Notes: generated by a model from the letters alone, not told the origin. Shown: positions 10,514-19,233, counted from the first letter of the stretch. The stretch is 61,752 bases of DNA from Erysipelatoclostridium sp. AM42-17 (GCF_003480255.1 NZ_QUIN01000011.1:1-61752); one strand, 5' to 3'. Program-made: numbers and translations.

Positions 10514-11746
10514 CTAAATTCTATTTTTCCGTTTGAATGATGAGGCTATTTGTAGTTGCTCACGATATTTTGTGACAGCTCTTCTTGAGCAGTACAAATC
10601 CATTGCAGCAAGTTCTTCCACTAGTTTTTGATCTGAGAGAGGATGATTTTTGTTTTCATTTTCAATAAGAAGCGTGATTGCTTTTTTTATTGCATCGCTA
10701 CTATCACCCATATTTGTTTTAGAAACCATTAAATTCTTTAAAGGATATACTTCATTGTTAAATAGATAATATTTGTTATTTAAAGTTCTAGAAATGGTTG
10801 ATTCATGATAACCACATAATTGTGATAAATCGCGGAGAGTACAAGGTATAAGTTCATCATTGTATAGGAAATGACCTCTTTGAATATTTACTAATGCATT
10901 ACTGATTAATAATAATGACTGATTGCGTTTATTTATATTTTCGATTAGAAATGAGGCATTTTTAAAATAGTCACGCATTTGTTCATTATCTTTTACTTTA
11001 CTGTATAAATCATGATTAATCATAATATTGGGTTGATTAAATGGTTCAATCATAATTTGATTATCATCTATAAAAACACTAATATCTGGTTGTATTATAT
11101 TATTATTATCTTTGCTATATTGGCTACAAGGATACAAGTTACATAGTCGTATATCATGATATATATTATCTATTTCATCCTTTGTAAGTGAAGTATGAGT
11201 CATAATATTTTGATAATTATAAGAGAGAATGTATTCTTTATATTTTCTCAACATTTTATAAGTATTATGTTTTTTTAGTTTTCTTAACTGAATACAAATG
11301 GAATCATAGATATCAAAAGCACCTACACCTGAAGGGTCTAAGGATTGTAAAATATGCACATGAAAATAGAAAGTTTCTTTGTTAATGTGTAAGAAAGATA
11401 AATATTCTTCTTCACTATAACTTAAAAATCCTTGACTGTTTAATGAATCAATTAAAAAGTTCATAATAGATTTATCGTATGGGAGTGGAACAGTAAGTAA
11501 TTGTTTTTGCAACTCATCATTTAAAGACAAAGAAGTAGAAATATTTTCTATGTAATTATTTTCATAATCAACTTTTTCTCCATTGTTAGTGTTGATTTCT
11601 AAAAAGGGATTCGTTTGTAAGGCTTTACTAATTAACTGAGCAATTTCATAATTATCTAACTTTAGAAAATCTAAAGAGTTAATTAAAGTATGATTTAATT
11701 TAAATGTCTGTTTCAATGTTTGAGAAAAAATAATTTTTTGATTCAT
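10514..11746 (-). CDS. rpoN: RNA polymerase sigma-54 factor
   Basis: The 410-residue protein has all three sigma-54 parts: the N-terminal activator-interacting region (FSQTLKQTFKLNHTLINSLDFL), the core-binding region in the middle, and the C-terminal DNA-binding part ending in the RpoN box SRRAVTKYREQLQI, which reads the -24 element. Sigma-54 allows transcription only with an ATP-driven activator. The only visible activator is the divergent LevR-type gene next door, and four -24/-12 promoters lie within 3 kb, including one that points at rpoN itself (11782-11798). The start at 11746 has GGTGG five bases before it; GTG at 11755 is an alternative. The protein is somewhat shorter than proteobacterial RpoN (about 470), as usual in Firmicutes. 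Confidence 0.95.
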   Translation of the reverse strand: MNQKIIFSQTLKQTFKLNHTLINSLDFLKLDNYEIAQLISKALQTNPFLEINTNNGEKVDYENNYIENISTSLSLNDELQKQLLTVPLPYDKSIMNFLIDSLNSQGFLSYSEEEYLSFLHINKETFYFHVHILQSLDPSGVGAFDIYDSICIQLRKLKKHNTYKMLRKYKEYILSYNYQNIMTHTSLTKDEIDNIYHDIRLCNLYPCSQYSKDNNNIIQPDISVFIDDNQIMIEPFNQPNIMINHDLYSKVKDNEQMRDYFKNASFLIENINKRNQSLLLISNALVNIQRGHFLYNDELIPCTLRDLSQLCGYHESTISRTLNNKYYLFNNEVYPLKNLMVSKTNMGDSSDAIKKAITLLIENENKNHPLSDQKLVEELAAMDLYCSRRAVTKYREQLQIASSFKRKNRI

Positions 11747-11781
11747 ATATACCACCGACCTTACTTTTTCATCTATATACT

Positions 11782-11798
11782 AGCAAAATTCATGCCAA
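11782..11798 (-). promoter_or_regulatory. Sigma-54 (-24/-12) promoter in front of rpoN
   Basis: On the minus strand the sequence reads TTGGCATG-AATT-TTGCT, an exact fit to the TTGGCACG-N4-TTGCW consensus apart from one base. The expected start of transcription is about 25 bp before the rpoN start codon. This suggests that rpoN is itself sigma-54 dependent. Confidence 0.8.
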
Positions 11799-11883
11799 CT
11801 TTTAAGAATTGTTTTTAGAAAAATTATAATCTTGACTTTCTTTATTTTGGTAACATAAGATAATAAAGAAGTAGGTGAATGAG

Positions 11884-14559
11884 ATGGAAGAGAAAATTAA
11901 ACAATATATTATCAACTTAATGGAAAAAGAAGATTTCGAATCATGCAATGTACAAAATATTTCACAAGAGTTACATATCAGTAAAAATCAAATTACTCTG
12001 TTATTAAATAAGATGTGTAACCAACATATATTAATTAAAATCAAATCAAAACCATTCTTATTTTTAGAAAAAGAATACTTAGAGAGAACATATCATACAG
12101 AAATAAAAGAAAACGAATTTGATAGATATGAAGAGTTAATGATCTTATTTAATCACAATAATCAAAAAGATTTTGAAAAATTAATAGGTCATGATGAAAG
12201 TATGAATCAAATAGTTGAAAAGGTTAAAGCAATTGTATCCTATCCACCACATGGTTTACCTACATTACTTTATGGACCTACTGGAACAGGAAAATCGTTT
12301 ATGGCTAAACTCACATACGAATATTGTAAAAATACTGATCTAATTAGTAAAGATGCTAAGTTTGTTCAAGTTAATTGTTCAGAATATGCTAATAACCCCG
12401 AATTATTAACAGCAAATTTATTTGGTTATAAAAAAGGGGCTTTTACTGGTGCTGATAAAGATAATTTGGGGTTGCTTCATTATGCAAATGGAGGAGTTTT
12501 ATTTTTAGACGAGGTTCATTGTTTAAAAGCAGAGTGTCAAGAAAAACTATTTTTATATATGGATCAAGGTATATATCATCTTGTTGGTGATAATGATAAA
12601 TGGTATCAGTCTAAATGTAGAATTATTTTTGCAACAACAGAGGAACCAGAGAAGGTCTTGTTAAAAACATTGATTAGAAGAATCCCGGTTATTTTAAAGA
12701 TTCCTTCATTAAGTCAAAGGGGAAGTAATGAAAAATTAGAACTTATATATTCACTATATAAAAAAGAAGAAAAAAGAATAAATAAAAAAATAAAAATTTC
12801 TTCTAATGTTTATCAGATACTTCTTAATCACGATTTTGTAGGAAATATTGGGGAGTTGAGTAATACAATTCAAGCCAGTTGTGTTAGTGCTTTATTTAAT
12901 AGTAAAAATGACGATTTAGAAATTCATACTTATGACTTGCCAGATAATGTTGTATCATCAATTGATATCAATCGATTGGTTATGAAGAAACACCAAATGA
13001 TGAATCTTGATATGTTGCTTCCAACATCGAAACAATCAATTATTCTTGAAGTATATAATGAATTGTTATCAATAAAGAAAAATCATAATTATTATGCTGA
13101 AGCAAAGAAAAAAATTGATGATTATTTTTCTAAGATTATTTTTAATAAAAGTGATGTGGCAAGAACAAAATATTTCTTGGAAACAGTAAATAGAATATTT
13201 GAAATTGTAACAAGTAGATATGGTTTTCATTTGTCTCATAATGAATTAGTAGCAATTGCAAACTACATATTAGAATACAATAGTAACACTTACCACATTA
13301 TTAATTGGATTAATAAAAACAAAGAAGATATTGATGAGTTAGAAAGCTTTTTGCAATCAAAATATCACCAGGAATATATAATATCTAAAGAAATCTTTGA
13401 GTACCTTAAAGATAATTTTAATAATAGCATTGATAAATTTGTACAGTTTATTATTTTATTATGCTTGGTAAAATATGTTAATCATGAGAATAATGATATG
13501 ACAATAGCTATTATTTTGGCGCATGGTTATTCTACGGCTAGTTCAATAGCTGATGCAGTTAACAGGCTATTAGATAAATATATATTTGATGCTTTGGATA
13601 TGCCATTAGATGTAGACAGTAATCAAATAACAAAGAAAGTAAATGATTTTATATCTCATGTTGGTAATGTAAAAAAAGTTTATCTTCTAGTAGATATGGG
13701 ATCTTTAGAGGAAATATATCAAGGAATTGAAAATAACAATATAGATATAGCACTTATTAATAATGTTAATACTAAATTGGCTTTAACAGTAGGACAAGGA
13801 ATCATTCAAAATCAACCAATGAAAGAGTTGTTTGATAACATTCAAAAACAGGATCATTATAATGTTCATATTGAAATGAATTATCAGAAGGAACCTGTTA
13901 TTTTATGTAGTTGTGCTAGTGGAATGGGGACAGCACATAAATTAAAAAATATTGTTTTAGATTCACTTCCAGAAGATATAAAAATGAATGTGATAGCATA
14001 TGATTATCATACGTTAATTAAGCAGCATACTTCGGATGATTTTCTTTCAGATTATAAAGTGGTTTGTGTGATTGGAACATTAAATCCTAATATTGATGAC
14101 TATCATTTTATAGCGATAGAAGATTTAATTTTAAATGAAGGATTTAATAAAATAAAAAATTATTTTGAAGATTATTTAAATGAAAATCAAATGCTTTTAT
14201 TTGAAAAAAATATAGTTAAGAATTTCTCGCTTTCTAATGTTATTAATAGTTTAACAATTTTAAATCCTAATAAACTATTAGAGCATGTTTCATTGGGAAT
14301 AGATGTTTTACAGCAATTAATGAATAAAAAATTCAAAAATCAAACGTGTTTTGGATTATATGTTCATATATGTTGTTTAGTAGAAAGATTAGTTACCAAA
14401 CAACCCATTACCGCATTTGCAGATGAAAATTTTGCTAGTGAACATGCCCAATTTATAACATTATTAAAACAAGCAATGGAAAATGTAGAAAATTACTATA
14501 ATGTTGAAATACCAGTTGAAGAAATAGAGTATATTTTTGAATATATAAAAAATGATTAG
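11884..14559 (+). CDS. LevR/GfrR-type sigma-54 activator with PTS regulation domains
   Basis: An 891-residue enhancer-binding protein. Order of parts: N-terminal winged HTH (about 1-60), AAA+ domain with Walker A GPTGTGKS (131-138), the sigma-54 contact loop GAFTGA (185-190) and Walker B VLFLDEVH (205-212), a first PRD (about 400-480), an EIIA-Man-like domain (AIILAHGYSTASS near 541-553), an EIIB-like domain with ILCSCASGMGT near 672-682, and a second PRD at the C-terminus. PTS phosphoryl transfer on PRD histidines normally sets its activity according to sugar flow. The start at 11884 is preferred because AGGTGA lies seven bases upstream; GTG at 11875 is possible. It is divergent from rpoN and directly upstream of the PTS operon with three -24/-12 promoters, so that operon is its target. 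Confidence 0.93.
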   Translation: MEEKIKQYIINLMEKEDFESCNVQNISQELHISKNQITLLLNKMCNQHILIKIKSKPFLFLEKEYLERTYHTEIKENEFDRYEELMILFNHNNQKDFEKLIGHDESMNQIVEKVKAIVSYPPHGLPTLLYGPTGTGKSFMAKLTYEYCKNTDLISKDAKFVQVNCSEYANNPELLTANLFGYKKGAFTGADKDNLGLLHYANGGVLFLDEVHCLKAECQEKLFLYMDQGIYHLVGDNDKWYQSKCRIIFATTEEPEKVLLKTLIRRIPVILKIPSLSQRGSNEKLELIYSLYKKEEKRINKKIKISSNVYQILLNHDFVGNIGELSNTIQASCVSALFNSKNDDLEIHTYDLPDNVVSSIDINRLVMKKHQMMNLDMLLPTSKQSIILEVYNELLSIKKNHNYYAEAKKKIDDYFSKIIFNKSDVARTKYFLETVNRIFEIVTSRYGFHLSHNELVAIANYILEYNSNTYHIINWINKNKEDIDELESFLQSKYHQEYIISKEIFEYLKDNFNNSIDKFVQFIILLCLVKYVNHENNDMTIAIILAHGYSTASSIADAVNRLLDKYIFDALDMPLDVDSNQITKKVNDFISHVGNVKKVYLLVDMGSLEEIYQGIENNNIDIALINNVNTKLALTVGQGIIQNQPMKELFDNIQKQDHYNVHIEMNYQKEPVILCSCASGMGTAHKLKNIVLDSLPEDIKMNVIAYDYHTLIKQHTSDDFLSDYKVVCVIGTLNPNIDDYHFIAIEDLILNEGFNKIKNYFEDYLNENQMLLFEKNIVKNFSLSNVINSLTILNPNKLLEHVSLGIDVLQQLMNKKFKNQTCFGLYVHICCLVERLVTKQPITAFADENFASEHAQFITLLKQAMENVENYYNVEIPVEEIEYIFEYIKND

Positions 14560-14582
14560 CATGCCAAGTTGGCATGCTTTTT
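14559..14582 (+). terminator. Terminator of the activator gene, overlapping a sigma-54 promoter
   Basis: GCATGCCAA-G-TTGGCATGC is a perfect 9-bp-arm palindrome followed by TTTTTG, starting at the stop codon of the activator gene. Its right arm is also the -24 element of the first sigma-54 promoter. Confidence 0.75.
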
Positions 14583-14585
14583 GCT
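14569..14585 (+). promoter_or_regulatory. Sigma-54 promoter P1 of the mannose-class PTS operon
   Basis: TTGGCATG-CTTT-TTGCT, with the -24 GG and -12 GC at standard spacing. The -24 half sits in the palindrome that also forms the upstream gene's terminator. Confidence 0.75.
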
Positions 14586-14626
14586 TGTATATAAGTGACA
14601 AACTTAATCTATCAAAACATGTCAAA

Positions 14627-14643
14627 TTGGCATGATTCTTGCT
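14627..14643 (+). promoter_or_regulatory. Sigma-54 promoter P2 of the mannose-class PTS operon
   Basis: TTGGCATG-ATTC-TTGCT, 58 bp after P1. The following bases (GGTAAATTAACG) resemble those after P3, so the units look duplicated. Confidence 0.8.
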
Positions 14644-14691
14644 GGTAAATTAACGAGAACATTTTTAATTAATTTCATTAAAATGACGAAA

Positions 14692-14708
14692 TTGGCACAG
14701 TTCTTGCT
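14692..14708 (+). promoter_or_regulatory. Sigma-54 promoter P3 of the mannose-class PTS operon
   Basis: TTGGCACA-GTTC-TTGCT, 65 bp after P2, the best match to consensus. The expected transcript would begin about 18 bp before the EIIA start codon and still contain its ribosome site. Confidence 0.85.
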
Positions 14709-14735
14709 AGTAAATAAGCGAAAGGGGTGAAATGT

Positions 14736-15149
14736 ATGACCAAGATTATTTTAGCGTCACATGGTGAACTTTCAAAGGGAATGTTAGATTCAGTGAAAAT
14801 GATTGTTGGTGATTTAGCAAAGAATGTTGAAACATTTAGTTTATATCCTGGTGCAAATCCTGGCGATTACGCTGATAAGCTTAAAAAGGAAATAAGTTCA
14901 AGCAATGAAAAGTATATCATTATTTGTGATATCAAAGGAGGAAGTGTATATAACGCATTAGTGCAGACGTGTACTTATGACAATGTAGATATTTTCTCGG
15001 GTATGAACATGAATTTGGTATTAGAAATTGTTTTAGCGGTGAGTTCCGGAAACATCGATTTAAATGCAATTTTATCTCATGCTAAAGATGGTATTACTTT
15101 GAAGAATAGGGAGTTAGTTAGAAAAAAGATTGAAGAGGAAGATTTTTAG
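14736..15149 (+). CDS. PTS mannose/fructose-class EIIA
   Basis: A 137-residue cytoplasmic EIIA of the mannose family, phosphorylated by HPr on His9 (IILASHGEL). The start at 14736 follows AAAGGGGTGAAATGT. It is the first gene of an operon EIIA-EIIB-EIIC-EIID-SIS deglycase-HAD phosphatase, driven by three sigma-54 promoters. EIIA and EIIB are separate proteins here, whereas they are fused in the second mannose-class system at 47080. The order and partner genes match the gfr (glucoselysine/fructoselysine) type, so I infer an Amadori sugar as substrate rather than plain mannose. Confidence 0.92.
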   Translation: MTKIILASHGELSKGMLDSVKMIVGDLAKNVETFSLYPGANPGDYADKLKKEISSSNEKYIIICDIKGGSVYNALVQTCTYDNVDIFSGMNMNLVLEIVLAVSSGNIDLNAILSHAKDGITLKNRELVRKKIEEEDF

Positions 15150-15159
15150 GAGGTAATTT

Positions 15160-15630
15160 ATGATTAAAGGTTTACGAGTTGATCATCGTTTGTTGCATGG
15201 TCAAGTTGCTTTCTCTTGGACGAGTTATCTTGAAGCAGATTGTATATTGATTGCTAATGATGGGGTTATGCAAGATGAATTAAAAAAGATGGCTATCAAG
15301 ATGGCTAAGCCACAAGGTGTTAAGCTTGTTATTAAGTCTATTGACGATAGTATTACTGCTTTAAATAGTGGTGTAACTGACAAATATAAATTATTTGTAG
15401 TTGTAGAAAGCGTGAAAGATGCATATCGTCTTATGACAGAAACAAAACAATTTCATAATGTTGTTTTAGGAGGAACAAAAGCTACAGAGAATACAAAAAG
15501 TATTTCTAAAGCTGTTAATCTGACATCAAAAGAAATTGATTTAGTAAAAGATTTAATTGCTAAAGACTATGAAGTTGAAATTAGAATGGTTCCAACAGAA
15601 AAGAAGGTTTTAGCAAAAGATGTTATATAG
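15160..15630 (+). CDS. PTS mannose/fructose-class EIIB
   Basis: A 156-residue EIIB with the phosphorylated His13 in the signature VDHRLLHGQV. It takes the phosphoryl group from EIIA and passes it to the incoming sugar. Ribosome site AGGAGG overlaps the end of the EIIA gene region (10-bp gap). Length and motifs are normal for the family; nothing odd is seen. Confidence 0.93.
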   Translation: MIKGLRVDHRLLHGQVAFSWTSYLEADCILIANDGVMQDELKKMAIKMAKPQGVKLVIKSIDDSITALNSGVTDKYKLFVVVESVKDAYRLMTETKQFHNVVLGGTKATENTKSISKAVNLTSKEIDLVKDLIAKDYEVEIRMVPTEKKVLAKDVI

Positions 15631-15645
15631 AAGGGAGAAAGATAT

Positions 15646-16413
15646 ATGTTACAGGCGTTTTTATTAGGTTTAGTTGCTTTTATTGGGAAATGCGATTTAG
15701 CAACAGGAACAAATATGATTCAAAGACCTATTGTACTAGGTCCAATAGTTGGATTGATTTTAGGTGATTTTCAAACAGGTATTGTTGTTGGTGCTACATT
15801 AGAATTAGCATTCTTAGGACAATATTCAGTAGGTGCGTTTATTCCACCTAATGTAATTGTTGGTGGTGTACTTGGGACTGCTTTTGCAATCACAACAGGA
15901 AAAGGTGCTGAAATTGCCTTTACAATGGCGTTTCCAATTGCTTTATTAGCACAAGCTGTAGATAATGTTATTTTTTCAATCGTAAGACCATTTATGGGAA
16001 AACTTGCAGATAAATACGCAGAAAAAGGAAATGCAAGAGCGATTACGATTATACATATGGGTACAGGATTTATTACATGTACAGCATTATTCTTAATTAC
16101 TTTCTTTGGATTTTCATTAGGAAGTTCACAAATGCAAGCTATTGTCAATGCGATTCCAAAAGTCATTACAAATGGTTTATCAATTGCATGTAGTTTACTA
16201 CCTGGTGTTGGATTTGCTATGTTAGCAAGAATGATTATGAATAAAGAAGTGGTACCATTCTTCTTCTTAGGATTTGTATTATCAGCATATTTCAAAGTAC
16301 CAGTAGTAGGAATTGCAATCATTGGTGTGATTACAGTATTCTTACGTGTAAACTTTAACGACAATAATAATTTAGTAACTGAAGGAGGGTATGATGAAGA
16401 TGAAGACTTCTAA
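15646..16413 (+). CDS. PTS mannose/fructose-class EIIC
   Basis: A 255-residue polytopic membrane protein with several hydrophobic segments, of the sorbose/mannose EIIC type (IVLGPIVGLILGDFQTGIVVGATLEL contains the conserved GPxVGLILGD-type segment). With EIID it forms the sugar channel. The end is acidic (GGYDEDEDF), and the last 23 bp overlap the start region of EIID, pointing to translational coupling. Confidence 0.92.
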   Translation: MLQAFLLGLVAFIGKCDLATGTNMIQRPIVLGPIVGLILGDFQTGIVVGATLELAFLGQYSVGAFIPPNVIVGGVLGTAFAITTGKGAEIAFTMAFPIALLAQAVDNVIFSIVRPFMGKLADKYAEKGNARAITIIHMGTGFITCTALFLITFFGFSLGSSQMQAIVNAIPKVITNGLSIACSLLPGVGFAMLARMIMNKEVVPFFFLGFVLSAYFKVPVVGIAIIGVITVFLRVNFNDNNNLVTEGGYDEDEDF

Positions 16414-17227
16414 TAATGAAAATTCAGTCATTACAAAAAAAGATCTTAAAAAAATGTTTTGGAGATCATTACCGATGGAATTCTCTTGGCATTATGAAAG
16501 ACAAATGCATATGGGGTTCTGTACAATGATTTCTCAAGGATTAAGAAAAATTTATAAAGATGATCCAGATGGATTAAAAGCAGCATTAAAAAGACATCTT
16601 GAATTCTTTAATATCACTGCCCATGTTTCACCGTTTGTTGGGGGAATTACACTTGCAATGGAAGAAATGAATACCAAACAAGAAGATTTTGATGTATCAT
16701 CAATTAATGCAGTTAAAGCAGCATTAATGGGGCCATTAAGTGGTATAGGAGATTCATTATTGCTAGGAACATTAAGAGTATTAGCGGTTGGTATTGGAAC
16801 ATCATTAGCGTTAAAAGGTAGCATTTTAGGACCAATCTTATTCTTATTAATCTTCAATATACCAGCATTTATTTTAAGATATGTTTGTGCTATGAAGGGT
16901 TACGAATTGGGAGCTACTTATTTAGAAAAAATTCAAAAATCTGGTTTAATGCAGAAATTTATGTTAGCAGCAGCTATTTTAGGGGTAATGGTTATTGGTG
17001 GAATGACAAATGAACTTGTGTCAGTAACAACATCATTAGCTATTGGTAGTGGCGATTCAGCAACAAAAATTCAAACAGTATTGGATGGTATTATGCCAGG
17101 TATGTTAGGTTTAGGTGCTACAGGAATTTATTATAAATTACTTGGAAAAAATATTAATATTATGTGGATTATTATTGGAACAGCAGTATTTGGAATTTTC
17201 TGTGCACAATTTGGAATATTAGGATAA
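16391..17227 (+). CDS. PTS mannose/fructose-class EIID
   Basis: A 278-residue membrane protein with the EIID start LKKMFWRSLPMEFSWHYER and the conserved MGPLSGIGDSL segment, followed by hydrophobic C-terminal helices. It completes the EIIC-EIID permease. Three ATG codons compete (16391, 16394, 16400) behind one ribosome site AAGGAGGG; spacing favours 16394 or 16400. Its gene overlaps that of EIIC. Confidence 0.92.
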   Translation: MMKMKTSNNENSVITKKDLKKMFWRSLPMEFSWHYERQMHMGFCTMISQGLRKIYKDDPDGLKAALKRHLEFFNITAHVSPFVGGITLAMEEMNTKQEDFDVSSINAVKAALMGPLSGIGDSLLLGTLRVLAVGIGTSLALKGSILGPILFLLIFNIPAFILRYVCAMKGYELGATYLEKIQKSGLMQKFMLAAAILGVMVIGGMTNELVSVTTSLAIGSGDSATKIQTVLDGIMPGMLGLGATGIYYKLLGKNINIMWIIIGTAVFGIFCAQFGILG

Positions 17228-17244
17228 TATAGGGGGATAAGAAA

Positions 17245-18240
17245 ATGTTAAATTTCGATGAAAACAGAGTAAGAACAGAACACGAAAATGGAGTAAATTT
17301 AATTCCAGAAGTAGAAAAAATTGTAGATGAAGTATGTCAAAAAGGTTATTCAAATATATTCTTATTTGGAATTGGTGGAACATTATTATATGCAGGACAA
17401 ATTATGCATACTGCAAAACAATTAGGTTGCAATTTGCCATTGTATCTTGAAAATGCAACAGATTTTCTATATGAAGGAAATGCAAAATTTGATAAAGATT
17501 CAATTGTAGTTATTGCATCACTATCAGGAAATACAATAGAAATTGAAAAAGCCATCGATAAAGCTCACGAAGTTGGAGCTAAAGTCATGGGATATGTCGA
17601 AGTTTTAGATTCACCATTAGCTAAAAAAGTAGATTATTTAGTTAATACAGTAGGTGGTGAATATTATTGGTGGTATTCAGTAGTATTACGTTTTATGAAA
17701 AATGCAGGACAATTTGATAAGTATGATCAATTGATGGAAGAAATCAAAAACATGCCAGAAAATGTAGTACAAATCTACAAAGATGCTGATGAAAAGATGA
17801 AAGCTTATGCAGAAAAGTATTGTGATGAACCTATCACGTATTTAGTAGCATCAGGTAATCTAGAAGACTGGGCAGTATGTTACGGAATGTGTATTATGGA
17901 AGAGATGCAATGGATGAAAACAAGACCTATTTCAGCAGCAAATTTCTTTCATGGAACATTAGAAGTTATCGAAAGAGATGTACCGGTTATCCTTATTAAA
18001 GGAGAAGATGCAACAAGACCAGAAATGGATAGAGTTGAAAATTTTGTACATCGAGTTAGCGCGAAAGTTACGGTATTTGATACTAAAGACTACCAATTAA
18101 AAGGAATTAGTGATGAATTTAGAGGTATCTTATCACCAATTATGATGAGATCAGCATTTATGAGATTAAATGTACATTTAGAACATTGCAGACGTCATCC
18201 AATTGATATTAGACGTTATTATAAAGCATTAGATTATTAA
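17245..18240 (+). CDS. SIS-domain sugar-amine 6-phosphate deglycase/isomerase (FrlB/GfrF-like)
   Basis: A 331-residue double-SIS protein. The first SIS domain carries FLFGIGGTLLYAG and the phosphosugar Ser cluster VIASLSGNTIE; the second has AANFFHGTLEVIERDVPVI, and the tail ends HPIDIRRYYKALDY. This matches fructoselysine/glucoselysine 6-phosphate deglycases (FrlB, GfrE, GfrF), which split the phosphorylated Amadori compound into glucose-6-P and the amino acid, more than GlmS or AgaS isomerases. It follows EIID by 17 bp in an operon with sigma-54 control by a GfrR-like activator, the same set as the Salmonella gfr operon. Only one deglycase is present here, where gfr has two. The exact substrate is inferred. 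Confidence 0.78.
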   Translation: MLNFDENRVRTEHENGVNLIPEVEKIVDEVCQKGYSNIFLFGIGGTLLYAGQIMHTAKQLGCNLPLYLENATDFLYEGNAKFDKDSIVVIASLSGNTIEIEKAIDKAHEVGAKVMGYVEVLDSPLAKKVDYLVNTVGGEYYWWYSVVLRFMKNAGQFDKYDQLMEEIKNMPENVVQIYKDADEKMKAYAEKYCDEPITYLVASGNLEDWAVCYGMCIMEEMQWMKTRPISAANFFHGTLEVIERDVPVILIKGEDATRPEMDRVENFVHRVSAKVTVFDTKDYQLKGISDEFRGILSPIMMRSAFMRLNVHLEHCRRHPIDIRRYYKALDY

Positions 18241-18884
18241 TGATGAAAAAAACAACAGTTATATTTGATATGGATGGTGTATTATTTGACAGCGAAAAGA
18301 TGTATATGAAAGAGCTGCTTGAATTTTTTAACCAAAATAATATTTGTATTACAAAAGACATGTGCAAAAAGGTCATTGGTGTAGATAATAATAAGTTTTA
18401 TCAAATTGTCTATCAATGGTGGAAATATGATACTCCTTTTAATGAGTTTGTTGATATTTTAAAAAGCTATTATAGTCACATATATCGAGATTACAAATCT
18501 ATTTTAAAACCTCATGTTAGAGAATTGTTAATATATTTAAGAAATCATGGCTATAAAATAGCACTTGCATCTTCCTCCCCAAAGACACTCATTATGCAAG
18601 CGCTAAATAGTGTGGATTTAGAACAATATTTTGATCTTATTACAAGTGGTAGCCAATTTAAGGAAAGTAAACCAAATCCTGAAATATATCTATACACTAT
18701 GAATCAATTAAATTCTTTAAAAGATGAGACGCTGATAGTTGAAGACTCGTATTATGGGATACAGGCTGCAATTAATGCAAATGTAGAAGTGATAGCTTTG
18801 AAAGATGAAATCTTAAATCTTGATCAAAGTCACGCCACTCATATTATTAACGATTTAGTAGAAGTCATTAAATATCTAAAATAA
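18240..18884 (+). CDS. HAD-superfamily hydrolase, beta-phosphoglucomutase-like
   Basis: A 214-residue HAD protein with motif I VIFDMDGVLFDSE (nucleophile and acid/base aspartates), motif II ASSSPK and motif III/IV KPNPEIYL and VEDSYYGIQAA, plus an alpha-helical cap. Such enzymes dephosphorylate or isomerise sugar phosphates. Its ATG overlaps the TAA of the deglycase gene (TAATG), so it is translationally coupled and likely part of the same sugar pathway, perhaps removing inhibitory sugar phosphates. It is the last gene of the operon; a terminator follows. Confidence 0.87.
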   Translation: MMKKTTVIFDMDGVLFDSEKMYMKELLEFFNQNNICITKDMCKKVIGVDNNKFYQIVYQWWKYDTPFNEFVDILKSYYSHIYRDYKSILKPHVRELLIYLRNHGYKIALASSSPKTLIMQALNSVDLEQYFDLITSGSQFKESKPNPEIYLYTMNQLNSLKDETLIVEDSYYGIQAAINANVEVIALKDEILNLDQSHATHIINDLVEVIKYLK

Positions 18885-18903
18885 AAATATCTAACCTTAC
18901 ATA

Positions 18904-18933
18904 AAGTATCTGAATATTGCAGATACTTTTTTA
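18904..18933 (+). terminator. Terminator of the sigma-54 PTS operon
   Basis: AAGTATCTG - 7-nt loop - CAGATACTT followed by a T run. Confidence 0.8.
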
Positions 18934-19036
18934 TTAGATTTTGTAAAAAATAGCATAATTGTTGAATGTGAAAATATTTATGCTATTTATTTTGATGTTT
19001 TTGCTAAAAAAGAATATAGCCATAAATTGATGGTAG

Positions 19037-19189
19037 GATGTTATATATAAAGATAAAAATGTTAACAAGCTTGATTTAAAATTCCCCTTTACAGGAGATA
19101 CGAATCGTATAGTATGGTACATACTTGCTATAGGAGTATCTTTACTAGGTTACTTTTTATTAAAAGATAAATATTCACATCACGTATAA
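19037..19189 (+). pseudogene. Remnant of a sortase-anchored surface protein (C-terminal sorting signal only)
   Basis: The frame ends in a complete cell-wall sorting signal: FPFTGD (LPXTG variant), then a hydrophobic helix WYILAIGVSLLGYFLLK and a short positive tail. Upstream, the same frame meets stops after only about 17 residues and there is no start or ribosome site. Bases 18934-19036 carry other broken frames with hydrophobic stretches. I read this as the last trace of a deleted surface protein gene. It could alternatively be a small membrane peptide, but the TG motif plus helix plus charged tail is hard to explain otherwise. Confidence 0.6.
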
Positions 19190-19233
19190 AAGATTACAAC
19201 TATTTTTCCATCAGATTATTTGTAAATAGATTA

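Noticed and set aside
14559..14577. A sigma-54 promoter on the minus strand in the palindrome
   Set aside because: The opposite arm has the -24 element but no TTGC at the -12 distance.
15771..16364. Minus-strand open frame of 197 codons
   Set aside because: Antisense shadow of the EIIC gene; no ribosome site or family likeness.
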